From NCBI RefSeq assembly GCF_000001735.4, contig NC_003076.8, forward strand, positions 24,803,835-24,867,834: a stretch of DNA of 64,000 nucleotides, given 5' to 3'. The notes under the pieces were generated by a model that saw only the letters and a program-made list of their open reading frames with translations, made no database searches and was not told the DNA's origin. The position numbers and the translations under genes are program-made. The DNA is from Arabidopsis thaliana. Lineage: Eukaryota > Streptophyta > Magnoliopsida > Brassicales > Brassicaceae. Shown here piece after piece: positions 46,764-61,794 of this stretch (the stretch's first letter is position 1; each line of letters starts with the position of its first letter).

Positions 46764-47678
46764 ATGGTATGTGTAATTTCCCGACCGATTGTTTCTCTAG
46801 TTTCAAAGTCCACACTTTTTTTCTGATTAGAGCCAATTTTATTGAAATTTCTTAGAAGCTCATAAAAATTTACAAGTGAAATCATCACTAAAATATTGAG
46901 AACTGTTGCTTCTCCATGACCTTGGTTATTTGTAGAGATCCTTAAGTTGAGCTGGTTTTTGATTGAATATTGTTGCATAGGAAATTTTCTTTTTTATTAG
47001 TGTATCTTTCAACAAGAAATTGTTCTCAGTGATTGATTAACGTGTATTGAAATTTCTTGAGCATTTGTGTGCAAGGCTGCAAGAGTTTTGGCAAGTGTGA
47101 TTGTGATGGGCTCTGGAATCATAGCCAGGGCTTGTACTCAGGCATATCGTCAGGCGCTTGCAAGTATGTCTTTTAATTACAATGTTCTTGTTTTCTTTCT
47201 GGGCAAGAATGAATTTATCAAAGATTCGTTGTATTGTGTGTGTGTAAGTGTAAGTTACTTTGCGAAATTGTTGATAAACATTGTTTGGAATGGTTTACAG
47301 ATGCATCAAAAACCGGGGTTGCGCATGAAGCGACACAGACTATTAAGAGAGGGTTGACTATAGGTGAAGCAGAAGCTAGACAGATTCTTGGTGTAACTGA
47401 GAAATCATCTTGGGACGAGATTCTTAAGGTTTGTCTTCACACTTCACCCCGGGCTGGCTGTGCAAACGCGAATAGCGGTTTATAGTTTCTAGTTTCTACT
47501 GCTGATTGAAAAAAGAGACCCTTATTCTCATTGAGATTATATGTTATGTTTGTAGAAATACGACACGTTGTTCGAACGCAATGCGCAGAATGGAAGCTTC
47601 TATCTCCAATCTAAGGTCCATAGAGCTAAGGAATGCTTAGAGACTGCATACCAGAAGAGTACAACAACAAGCGCATGA
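46764..47678 (+). CDS. PAM16L: PAM16/TIM16-like subunit of the mitochondrial import motor
   Basis: Inner-membrane component of the presequence translocase motor; TIM16 binds the J-protein TIM14 and restrains mtHsp70 stimulation. Coding exons: 46764-46766 (the ATG alone), 47076-47163, 47301-47429 (end approximate) and from about 47556 to TGA 47676-47678. Protein is about 113 residues: an N-terminal hydrophobic segment (ARVLASVIVMGSGIIARAC), then the J-like domain (TIGEAEARQILGV, SSWDEILKKYDTLFERNA, FYLQSKVHRAKECLE). The HPD motif of true J-domains is replaced, with KYDTLFE at the place, as expected for TIM16. Paralogue of MUSE5/TXR1 (negative regulator of plant immunity). Locus At5g61880 by recall. 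Confidence 0.93.
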
Positions 47679-48804
47679 ACAAGCAATAAAACAATAGGAG
47701 CAAATCAGGAACATATCTTTTGATACAAGTTATAGTTTTAGGACAGAAGTTTGAAATTGAGTGGAGATAGCCGCAAAAGTTGAAATTGAGACAAGGTCGG
47801 TGATGGCCGGAATGCTGCCAGTAACCGACTCACCGGCGTTGTTAAAAGTCTTGTTATTTTGTTTAATAATATTGACTTTTCTAGTTCTTAGGTAAACTAG
47901 TTGAATTCTAGCATGTCTATTGAATTATCTGAGTTTGAAAAATCCGTCTACTTCATTTTAATTACCAAATATATTGATCACCAACAAAATCGTAGATAAA
48001 ACGAACACGTTCCTATTAGTCTACGAAAAAATAGGACTTGCAATTTTTTTTTTTTTTTTTTTTTTTTCATAATTATACATCTTTAGTTATACTTTTTACG
48101 ATTTTAGTCATGTAGATTCAAATACACTTTGGATTTAGTGGAATACTTCTGTATTTTATTTGATAGTCAACTAAATTGATAGAGTTGCACTAGCTAGTAG
48201 CTACTAAACCAAGTGGTGTCTGACTTTGAAGTCCAAGTCCAAGACTTCAAGTGGGTTTAAGAGCGTTTAGCAAAGTTGAATCGATGTCTATTACACGTCT
48301 AAGCCGATCCAAACGAGAATGAAGCTTTTTATATATTTTATGTCGAATTGTCGACCGCCGAATTTCGTGATCCACACACTACAATTAATGCTGATTTAGA
48401 AAGACTTTTAAAGTCAACTAAATATTACACTATCGATGGTATGAAAGTAGACTACATTAGTATTGCGTTAAAGACTGGTCAAACATCAACGGAACGTAGT
48501 TTTCTTTATGGTATTTAATTGCACCATAATCGATACTCTATATTTGCAATCTGTATAATGTATATCAACTATCTAATGCATTTTATCGTGCGTTGAAGTT
48601 CGAATCGGTGATGTTATGTTGTCATGTATGTAGGAGCCAAAAACCTCCAAGATATTAACCAAAAAAACAAGAAAACACGTTCAATAAATCTTAACGCGGA
48701 AGACAAAAATGACACTCAAAAACATTCAGGAAGCATATGATCATCTCAATTTTGACGGGAAATGTATCATTACTTCATCACAAGTAACTGATCAAATCTC
48801 CTAA
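47679..48804. other. Intergenic between PAM16L and ERF114 (convergent)
   Basis: 1.1 kb holding two facing 3' UTRs. A GC-richer patch at about 47760-47850 is open for some 35 codons on the minus strand without a start (see findings). A T24 run is at 48044-48067. A small imperfect hairpin (ACTTTGAAGTC with GACTTCAAGT) is at about 48220-48253. No gene is supportable. Confidence 0.5.
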
Positions 48805-49910
48805 TTAATATCCCGAATGAGGAGAGGAAGAAGAATCCCCAAAGCGCCAGAATCTGGCATAATCTTGCTCTTCTTGTTGCCTAGAAGAGCCACCAGAAGA
48901 CGAAGAAGTTGTAGCAGCAGTCGTAGTACTATTATCATGAGACATTGAATATCCGGTACCACTCCCATACCCACCGCCCAAATTAAAACTTAGCATATCA
49001 CCACTACTCGCATCATGATAGTATTGATTATAGTTCGGTATACTTTGTGGTTCCATTTGTGGAATTTGGTTGGAGGAGTAATATGTAGAGTTACTTCCAA
49101 GCTGAACCCTCTCCGGGAAATTGAGTTTTGCTTTGCTTCCTTTGAACTTTAGGGCTGCTTCATCATAAGCTAAGGCCGCAGATTCAGCGGTTTCAAATGT
49201 CCCGAGCCACACACGTGCCGCCTTTTTTGGGTCTCGGATTTCAGCTGCCCACTTTCCCCATGGCCTTTGCCTTACACCTCTATAATGTCTCCTCCTCAAG
49301 TCCCCTTTATTGAAATCACAAAAGTTGAAATCAGAAAATCTTTGGTATGGTCTACTCATACATGTGCATAGTATGTAAACTTTGTATATGCTCATAGTTT
49401 ATGTGTATAAATATATATCGTCACCTAATATTGGTGCTGAAACCATATACTACCAACAAAATCTCCATGTTAAAAATTACATTTTGGTAATAGCCTAATC
49501 GTTTTTTCTTTTGGTAAATGAGTATTGAAATAAACAGTATAATAATAACCTTTTAAGTTTGAGATTTACTTCTGATATGAAATTTGCACATAATTTCAAT
49601 ATATCCTAACATTGTTTCAACCAAAAAAGATTCAAAGATCGATATGAGCATGTATATATATACCTTGGTCTTGATGAGTAGGCGCAACTTGTTGATTAGG
49701 GTCTTGTGGATTATACACAGAAGGATAGTTATCATCAATAGAGCTGATGTTATCATGAGATTTGCTTTGTTGGTTTCCGATTACTTGAGTCAAGGCCGAG
49801 ACCATAACACGCATGTCGTGTTGAGATCGGGCCGAGAAGACCGGGAACAAGTTCTCATCTTCTTCCCTTTCTTCAGATTCATCACCTCCAAAAGGCCTCT
49901 TCCCATACAT
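48805..49910 (-). CDS. ERF114: AP2/ERF transcription factor ERF114 (ERF BUD ENHANCER)
   Basis: Group X ERF factor active in proliferating cells; overexpression increases axillary bud outgrowth. Two exons, 49664-49910 and 48805-49304, total 248 residues. The N-terminal motif [11 protein letters not shown] is diagnostic of group X (ERF108-115). The single AP2/ERF domain begins right after the splice junction: [20 protein letters not shown], with the ERF-type A14/D19 residues readable ([16 protein letters not shown]) and [15 protein letters not shown] closing it. The C-terminal part is rich in Ser, Tyr and Gly and probably disordered. TATA box at 50135-50142. Locus At5g61890 by recall. Confidence 0.95.
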
Positions 49911-52073
49911 CCGAGGATCTACTTTTGCTTGATTTTCTTTTAAATATAGCCTTTTCTTCCAAAAAAAAAATTTGATATAGGATTTATACAGTACTTTAGG
50001 GTTGTTCAGTTTTTCTTTATGGCATCGTTGAACATCAAGAACAAGAGGATGATAAGGAGAAGAAATTAGATTGAAGTAAATGAAGAAAGAGAGAGTAAAG
50101 TATTTTTTTGGGGGGGTTTAGCAATTTTCTGAGGCTTTTATAGAGGAATTCGTTCTACGTGTGAACATATGACCTAAAACAAATATGTTTTAAGTTTGAT
50201 TTTTTTTTTTTTTTTCACATTCTTTCGTATTTAATAATTTCTTATATGTGTTTGTTTCTGTTATCGTATTTAAAAAATATGCTTGTACGACCAGTACGGA
50301 TCAATGTTTTGTAATGAAGGCATGTATAATGAGAATGTTTGTTAAACTTTTCTTATTGAGGAAAGTGCATGTGTATTTAAATATCAAAAGAGAGGATATT
50401 TTATAAAGATTACTATAAAATACTACACGAGATGGGAAAACTAAACATGCAAAAGTGAAAAGAATAAAATAAAGAAGAGAGGAAAATTGCGCATGCATGT
50501 TCATGTTTTGTTTAATCATTTATTTTGTGTGAAAAGGGTTTAACACATTCATGGAATTGAGGGAAAGATATAGACTAATAGTGTTTTTTGTCTAAATTAT
50601 AATTTAAACTATAAAAAGCACTGTCGTGGTCTTAGTTGTATATGTAATTTAAACCGACACATTGTTTTTTTCGTCAAAAATCGACCTGCATTCTCAAGAA
50701 AAAGGTATTAAGAAAATCTATAATATAATGTAAACCGACACCCTTGTTGTGGATCCAAACGTGAATTAAAAAGGAAATATGAGTTTGCGTACGTAAGAAG
50801 TGAACCTATTAATTTATTTAAAGACTGGTTGACTAAAATTTGCAACACAAAAGACGTTTTAAAAACCTCTAAATCCAAGTATCGTGTACACACTCGAATT
50901 GAGTTAAACAAAGTGATTATTGTTCTATGTCGTAGTATGATGAAATTGATTAAATGGTTAGTGTTACATTTTGTAGAAATTGTTTAAATTGCAAGTGTTA
51001 GGGTTGTGTACACGTTTCTACGTCCGAAAGGAGGTATTTAATTTTTACTCAATGGAGCTCTTGCCTATCTACATATTATAGGCTTGTATGTAAAAAATTT
51101 GACATTTGAAAAATTATTCACTCAAAAAAGTCAAGAGCTAACTAAGTTGACAGGTAAAGAAATTATGTACAATGTGTGACAAGTACGGATATAATAATGT
51201 AAGACTTGTAAATGTAATCCACAGCCAGTTTGACTAACTTGATCGATCATGTGTGTACTGCGTTGGTGTTAGGTTCAACTACCACTTCCCTAACCAGCTG
51301 TTTATTTATGTTTATGATCAAAATTTCTCTAAACTGTAGCTTTACTGTTAAATGTATTTGGTCTTCACTTTGGACACCCTCATCTAAATCTTAGATCACA
51401 TGTGATACCTAACTATTCATTTATTTGACGGAAAATTTATAGTGTGATCAATAGCCATTTGTTCACGTTTTCAACATTTTGATAACATAATTTTATTATT
51501 TTCAATTATCCGCAAATAATGCAATATTCATTAAGAAAAAAAAATCATTGTTTTAGTTTTTAAGAAATGATTCTGATATATATGATACACATGTTTAAAA
51601 ATATATTAAATTAACAAAATAACAACTATAAAAAAAAAATCTACAAAAAATTGTTTTTGGGAATTCTATGGTTATTATCAGTCTCTTACATAATTGATAT
51701 AACAGTCTTTACCTTTTACTTTTTGGACACTTTCTCCATATGTCAAATCATTAGTTGAAAATGCAAAACAATATTCATCTGTAACTTGAATGTTTTTTTT
51801 TTTGTTGGACGTTCACTATTCTCTATCAATAGAAGAAATTAAGCTGCACAAAACAGATATCTTCAAATTCCAAGTATTGATGTAAAAGAAATCAAGACAA
51901 ATGTGTACATCAGCCTCTTCATTCGAAACTTACATCCCACATTCAGACATTTTTATTATAAAAATGGAAAAAGCTTATGTAATCGCGCAAAACGACAGCG
52001 ATTTTTAACCGCCGCAGTGGTTTATGTAATGTATAATATGTACACACTTCATTTACACACGAGACGAGATCAT
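49911..52073. other. Long AT-rich intergenic: ERF114 promoter and BON1 3' region
   Basis: 2.16 kb with no supportable gene. It holds the ERF114 leader and promoter (to roughly 51 kb), a T9-G7 run at about 50104-50116, and at the right the BON1 3' UTR. Open frames on both strands are AT-driven with no family feature. A long upstream region is normal for a tightly controlled developmental regulator. Confidence 0.5.
50135..50142 (-). promoter_or_regulatory. ERF114 TATA box
   Basis: TATAAAAG on the minus strand, about 225 bp upstream of the ERF114 ATG, next to a purine-rich leader. The best TATA match in the region. Confidence 0.6.
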
Positions 52074-55316
<3,243 letters not shown>

Positions 55317-57256
55317 AATTTTTGATTTCCCAACAAAAAAAACTGCGGATTCAAAAGTACCTGGATCGAACAACAGAGACAAACATTTTTTTGTGAGGAA
55401 TTTCGGAAGAAGAAGAAGATTCAGAAGAAAATGATAATCTGGGAGAGCAGTAAATGGGACCCACTTGTCTAAGTCGCGCTTTTTCTTTTCTTTTAATTGA
55501 CTCGCTCTGTTTTACAGCGTCTCCTTCTTATATAGGTTTTTTTTGTTTGTTTTCATTTGATTAATATTGACTTACGAAATATCCAAGAAACGTTAAGCTG
55601 TTTTCTGAGAAATTCGCTCTCTTTTTTTTTTTTGTATTTATTGTAGTAAACGACGTGTTGGTCAATATCAGATTAACCTCAGACATATTTAATTAGAGCA
55701 ATTAACTTCTGTGACATAATCTTTCCAGCTTACAATATCAGAATATTGTTATCGATTATAATTGTTATATCAAATACATATTATCTATGAAATCCTTTAT
55801 AATATTTTATATGACAAACAGTTGGTCTTTAATAATTTTATTTGCAATGCACTAATAGTATATATATAATTCTTTTTGCCAACTGGATCTGTGATGCTTT
55901 TAGCGAAGAATTGTAATAATTTTTTTATTATTATTATTTACATGAAATTTGAGAAATTTTCAGACGAGTACAAGTCGTTGTTGCTATGGGGACATAAAGT
56001 GAGCAATAGGAAATAGTGAGAGAGTTTCACGTGAGAACATTTTACAAAGATAATTAGTAGTTTATTACCATGGAGGTCATACTTTGTTTATCTTTAACAC
56101 AAATCGTAAGGTTCACACAACTCAGAAATTTTGTAGAAAAAAATCCCACAGATCATATCAGTAAATGATGATAGATGGGGACTATAACTTTCAAAAAGTG
56201 GATAAAGATAATATAATAGACATCTATTGAAAGAAGCCAACGTTAACTCCAAATTTATCAGGAAAATTTGCATTTTTCAATTCCAATTAAAAAGACCTCG
56301 AGACAATTCAGAGAGTTGGATCTGATCATGTTTTTCCCAATTTCAGTATTTTTTCCTTCGTCAATAATATTTTGATGATCTGTGACACAACCAACAAAGC
56401 TGTAAACATACGGGACCCTTGACCCAAAAAAAAAGAAACAAGAGGGCAAGACCAGAGCCTTAAGTAAATTCTGTAGCAAACAAAACAAAGTAGGTGGAAA
56501 GAGTGAGATAGGTGTCTTTTAAAATCTTTTTTATTGGAGAAGAAAGAAATAGATAAAAAGTTTTTTTGAAAGAGAAAGAGAAAAAACAAAGAACATGTGA
56601 ATTGCAGTGCAAGTGCTCAAACATACATAGTGGGAGACTTAGGAGTCTTTTCTTTTCTTTTTTGTCTACCAATAGATATGGCTTAGGGTTTAGGCCACTT
56701 AATCTTAGAGCCAATAAGCATATTCTTGGTCCCTAGGTTTCGTTTGAGAGAGTGTTTAAGATGAACCTTTTTGAAGGTAGTATTCTTAATAGCAAATCCC
56801 AAGTATTAAACATGACCATACTAAAAGAAATGTTTTAGCATAAGTAATGATAACAGAGTTATAATATGTTTTATTAACTTTAAATCCCAATCAGAATTGC
56901 ATTTCAGATTGCACTCCTGAAACGGGACTTAAAGAAGTTTTGATGGTTTGAGGAATTTCCTCATGCGCAGCTCAGAAATGAATATGATCAAACCGTAACA
57001 TAGAACTTTTAAACTTACAGTAAACGGAGCTGGAGACTCTAGTTTTATGTCCTTGACCTTCTTTTCCACTGAGTGCACCAGTTCGAGTCCATGCTTCCGC
57101 ACCCATCACGCACAAGTTTCTCAGATCCTGCAATACCAATGCAAATAGGTTTTCAGCAAATCGTTTCTCACCTGAACCGAAACAATGCTTTAAATACACG
57201 AGACTTAACAGAATCCTCTTTGGCATACCAGAGTAGCAACACTTTGCTTTAACGTT
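55317..57256. other. BON1 promoter and 3' region of the DCD gene
   Basis: About 1.94 kb between two minus-strand genes. The left part is the BON1 leader and promoter. The right part includes a probable 3'-UTR exon of the DCD gene (about 57000-57127). Between are AT-rich sequences with A/T-driven open frames (56258-56714) that I do not accept as genes. Confidence 0.5.
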
Positions 57257-59907
57257 TTAAGATGTTTGATAATACGTTGTGGTTGCATCTGCTGTCTGAG
57301 GGTAATAAGACTGATGCACTGCATTCCAATCTCCTGTTGCAGAATATGCCTGGTTTGCAGCATTACAATCAGTTGTCCCAGGAGCCCTTGGTACAGAACC
57401 TTGCGTCACACCTTGTTGACTGTATACAACAGCGTGAGCATGGTATTGCGGCATGTAGCCAACAGCTTGAGCATGTGGTTGCATTGTGTATTCAACAGCT
57501 TGAGCATGTGGTTGCAAAGCATACCCAGTTGCGGCAGCATGGGGTTGCTGAGCGTACCCGGTAGCTGCAGCATGGAGTTGCAGAGCATACCCAGTAGCTA
57601 CAGCATGGAGTTGCTGAGCGTGCGCGGTCGCTGCAGCATAGGGTTGCTGAGCGTGCGCGGTAGCTGCAGCATGGGGTTGCTGAGAATACCCGGTTGCCGC
57701 CGCATGGGGTTGCTGAGTGTACCCGGCTGCCGCCGCATGGGGTTGCTGAGTGTACCCGGTTGCTGCAGCATAGGTTTGCTGAGAGTACCCGGTTGATGCG
57801 GCATGAGGTTGCTGAGAGTACCCGGTTGCTGCATCATGAGGTTGCTGAGAGTACCCGGTTGCTGCATCATGAGGTTGCTGAGAGTACCCGGTTGCCGCAT
57901 CATGAGGTTGCTGAGAGTACCCAATTTCATGAGGTTTTTGAATATATCCACCAGCATGGAGTTGAGTAGTAGGCCCCATAGCTGCATAATATTGCTGTTG
58001 TGAGTAACTATCTGTTCCAGCATATGATTGTGTACTTTCTTCCACATTCCCAGGCTGTGAATGCGTGCTATAATTACCCGCTACACTTTGAGGTTGGTGT
58101 GTGTAACCAATTGCTCCAGCAGGTGGTTGTGAAGCTTCACCATGTGCCGGTGTAGGATAGCCAGCTGTCTCGGTATGAGATTGAGCAACACTAACTGCCT
58201 GCATATCTGGTTGCATGGACTTTGTAGTATTGGAAACTGTTGATGCTTCTGGGTGATGGTAAGTCCCAGCAGGGATCTCATGCTGCTGACTAGCTTCCCC
58301 TTCCTTTTGTGATGCTGAATTATAGAACTCACTTCTATACACACTCCCATTAGCTGCAGAAGCAGAAGGATGCTCACTCCCAGATAAAGTCGAAGGGTAA
58401 TTTTTATTATCAGAATAAGGTACAGCAAACTGGTCCTTCTCTGATGGTGTTGCCGGATGATATTCATTTTCTGAGGCCAAGCGATCTGATGCAGATCCAT
58501 ATCTGTCATTGCAAAAAAACCAAGCCCTATGATTACACATTCACATATAAGTAACTGCAAAGCCAGGAAATAGGAACAATGTAAACATCTGAAGAGTGGA
58601 GGAACCTAGTAGAGTTCTCAGGTTTAGCTATGATTTTAAACATCTGATGGCTACAACTTCAGGTCTTCAGTGAGCTATGATCGACATATTTGGGCAAAGA
58701 TAAAAGTTCACCATAGGTACCTCCGAATATTAGATAAAATGGTGAGGTATTTGAGTTGAGGATCCTGAATAGATGACCGCGGAGGTTCGGACCGAGGAGA
58801 ATCTGAGCGAGAAGGGTCTCCGAGCAACCGTAGTTGCCGAGCTTCTGTAGGATAATAAGGCTGATTCAAATTTGACAGACTTTCTCTAGGTGGGGTCGTG
58901 TAGTCGTCTTGTCTAAAGTAACTATGTTGAAGCAGAGATGTGCGGGGAACAGGCTGATGGGCCATAACAGAGCCAAGTCGTGGTTCTACATGACGAGCAG
59001 ACAGAGGATCTAAAACCGATGAAGCATTTCTAAGATGTGTAGCCGCTATGAACCTTTCCTCAAACGATAGAGTCCTAGGTGCTGAAGCTCTGGAAGCCAA
59101 CCTATGAGGCAACAAATCGAGTTCTGGAGACGTAAATGAACGAAACAATGATAACAGAGACATAACCTGCAATCCATGAACATTTTTGTTTAGCATATCA
59201 TAATTGAAACTTGAAAGCCAAGCCGGAAAGCCTGGAACTTTGAAAGGCTGTGTTATAAATAGCAAGAAAAAGTGTATTACTTGGTGAGGAGAAAGTTCTT
59301 GCTTAAATTTGGAACCTTTGTAATTTTCATAGATAGCAGACTTGAAAGTGTTTTCTGTCAAGGGTAAACAGTTCATGACAATTCTAAATCCAACCTGCCA
59401 AAATCAAGTAAGAAAATAGAGAAAAGAACAATCTTAGGCAGTGCCATATAAACAAAATCATATGTGTTTCACACACAGGCTTACTTGAGCTGGATATTTC
59501 CCTTCAAAAGCTTCAGGTTCTATATCCAACCTGCCACCAACAGTAGCTTCATACACACCATAAAGAAGTCTCTTCTCAAAGTCATAGAGGAAAAGCTTCA
59601 TGCCTGGCTTTATACTCTCAACAACGTCTTTTCCTCCTCTTGGAATCCCGAAAACACGGTAACGGTAGCAATCGGTTTTCGTTCTCCCATTACACATAAA
59701 GATATAACCAGGTAGTTGCTCATGATGATCTAGTCTCCTTTCTATTCCTTTTTCTAATCCAATGGTTGTGTTTCCATTCCCATAAGCAGCCACAAGACTT
59801 CTATTATAACCCGGAGGAGCAAAGTATTGGGAGGCAGTAACATGTGAATTACCATTAGTTTGTTCACCATCTGAGAAATCCATCTCCGTCTCCATCGCTT
59901 CTGCCAT
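57257..59907 (-). CDS. DCD-domain protein with a long 11-residue repeat tail
   Basis: Contains the plant DCD (Development and Cell Death) domain, about residues 20-170: ASQYFAPPGYNRSLVAAYGN, then LPGYIFMCNGRTKTDCYRYR, VFGIPRGGKDVVESIKPGM, LFLYDF and YPAQVGFRIVMNCLPL. A low-complexity middle follows. The last exon (57257-58500) is almost wholly Q/A/H/Y/G-rich, with 15 consecutive copies of an 11-residue unit of the GYSQQPHAAAT type (about 57430-57930). Start MAEAMETEMDF at 59907; an in-frame ATG at 59913 is possible. A donor (57229) and acceptor (57127) 28 bp past the stop suggest a 101-nt 3'-UTR intron, too close to the stop to predict nonsense-mediated decay. DCD proteins are linked to stress and cell death. 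Locus At5g61910 by recall. Confidence 0.9.
57430..57935 (-). repeat. 33-bp coding minisatellite (15 copies)
   Basis: In-frame 33-bp units encode GYSQQPHDAAT and variants. Neighbouring units are most alike in the 5' half (four near-identical GYSQQPHDAAT/GYSQQPHAAST), grading to HAQQ, ALQ and TMQ variants toward the C-terminus. Both opposite frames are also open through the repeat and give spurious antisense ORFs. Confidence 0.9.
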
Positions 59908-60995
59908 TTTCAATGCATTTCAGTACAAGTACGAAGATGACACTGAAATTACAAATTTGGAGCTTAAAGCGATTGAAACAAATGTGGGATCAAGAAATAA
60001 TAATAAATACCTCAAAACGAATTAGGTTATGAGAATCTAACAGAAAAAGCTTCTTGAATTTCAGAAAAAATAAAATCAAAGAGAGATATGTGAATGAGGT
60101 AAGAAGAGCAAGAACAAAACTTACTTATCGGATATTGAAACCCTAGAGACAGAAATTGAAAATCAGGAAGATTGAATTCGAGAGATATTTTTAGCGATCA
60201 GCTCATTATTAGCTTTCGATTTTTATTCAGATAATTTCAAGCGTGCGAATCTGAATTGATGAAGTTGGATTCTTCTTCCCTTGTTCAAAAAAGTCGGGAG
60301 AAGAAGATGACTTTCAGAGAAGGAAGCTGAAGGTCACGTGACAGGCATGGAAGGGAAACTATTAAAATGGGCCAATTACTATCTAATGGGCCTTAATGGA
60401 TTAATACTGGCCCAAATCTATAAACGAAACTAATTTGGCGTCTTTAATGGTTTTTAAATCACAATTTACAGAGAACTGGAACTTTTTTCTGACAAGCCGA
60501 GACCAAAGCTGGTGCTGTTGTGGAATCGATCGTTGTCTTTGATTTGATTAGAGATCAGGTTTTAGAGCATAAAGCTCTTAATTTTGCGACACTTATCTCA
60601 TTTCGGTGTTCGGTTTCAGCTAATTTTAATCGAAGATCATCTCTCTTTGTGAATTTCAGGTTCGTCCAATTGTGATAAGGATGATATAAGGGTTTCTTAG
60701 GATTTGGTAAATTGGGTCTTGTTGTTAGCTTGAGAATCTAATTCGTAATTCCTCTTTCTGGGTTTTCTTCTAGCTCGTGTCAAGATACGATGTCTACAGA
60801 TTTGCCATTGTCTTCGATTACTCAATCTCATTGCATAGATAATTTGTCTGAAAGAAGATAGCATAGTGTTGAATTTAGAATTTGCACTCAATTCGCTTCT
60901 TAAAGTTTAAGTTTTTAGGTTAAAAAGGAACTCTTTGTTTTTCTTTGTTCAATCTAAGTTTTTGAGTGGAGTCTTGTCTTTTTCTTTCTTCCAGA
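59908..60995. promoter_or_regulatory. Bidirectional promoter: DCD gene and FLL4
   Basis: 1.09 kb between divergent genes. Site II motifs TGGGCC at 60368-60373 and 60387-60392 and inverted GGCCCA at 60409-60414 lie between the two leaders. Both leaders appear spliced: FLL4 has an acceptor TTCCAG at about 60993, immediately before its ATG. A CACGTG-like TCACGTGA (about 60332-60339) is a G-box-type site. Confidence 0.65.
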
Positions 60996-61794
60996 ATGTC
61001 TTCAAGGGAGAGGATAGGTTCAAATCATCATAGCCGAGTTAGCCAAGGTATGTCAACTAGTGGATCATCATCGTCGAGGCACCACGATACCATTTCTTCG
61101 ACTTCGGATCCTCGTCATCTTCGAGACCACCAGATTTCACTTTCTGATATTCTAGAAAACAAGATTGCAGTTCAAGCTGCTGAGATAGACCGGCTCTCTA
61201 ATGACAACCGAAAACTAGCTTCAAGCTACGTAGCTCTCAAGGAAGACTTAACCGTGGCTGACCGCGAAGTCCAGGGGCTAAGAGCTCACATCAGAAAGAC
61301 GGAAACAGACCACGAGATTCAGATCCGATCGACTCTTGAGAAAATAGCGAAAATGGAGGGTATGGTCAAGAATCGAGAGAATATAAGGAGGGAAGTGCAA
61401 TCAGCTCACATTGAGGCTCATAGATTGGCGAGAGAACGTGAGGAGCTTGCTTCAAAGGTGAAGTTGGGAATGAAAGATTTGAAGAAGGTTTGTCTTGAGG
61501 CAGAGAGTTTAGAGGCGTCGAGTCAAGAGCTTGAGCGGTTGAAAGAGGAGCATCAGAGATTACGGTAAAAGAATTGTCTTTTACGTGTCAAGTAACTGTT
61601 AAAGATTCATCATCAGTTTTTTTAACCAATTGGTTTGATGGAACAGGAAAGAGTTCGAGGAAGAGAAGAGTGGGAACGTAGAGAAACTTGCGCAATTGAA
61701 AGGGATGGAGAGGAAGATAATTGGAGCGGTTAAAGCGATTGAGAAGCTGCGAAGTGAGATCTCAACCGCAAGGAACAAAGCTGTCGAGAATTGA
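60996..61794 (+). CDS. FLL4: FLX-like 4, coiled-coil protein of the FRIGIDA complex family
   Basis: Member of the FLOWERING LOCUS C EXPRESSOR family; FLL4 acts with FLX to promote FLC expression in the FRI pathway. Exons 60996-61564 and 61647-61794; 238 residues. After a Ser/His-rich N-terminus, [20 protein letters not shown] begins a continuous coiled coil ([27 protein letters not shown]; heptads through [17 protein letters not shown] and [16 protein letters not shown]). The upstream frame from 60966 starts with GTG and is 5' leader before the acceptor TTCCAG; the true ATG is 60996. TGA 61792-61794. Locus At5g61920 by recall. Confidence 0.92.

Noticed and set aside
48044..48067. Poly-T run as another micro-retroinsertion
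   Set aside because: I find no flanking direct repeat, so it is probably just a homopolymer.
56258..56714. Overlapping Phe/Leu-rich minus-strand ORFs
   Set aside because: Arise from poly-A/T tracts in several frames; no consistent gene model.
57262..58003. Plus-strand repetitive ORFs opposite the DCD gene, and minus-strand MLQLPGTLSNP-type frame
   Set aside because: Shadow frames of the 33-bp coding repeat.
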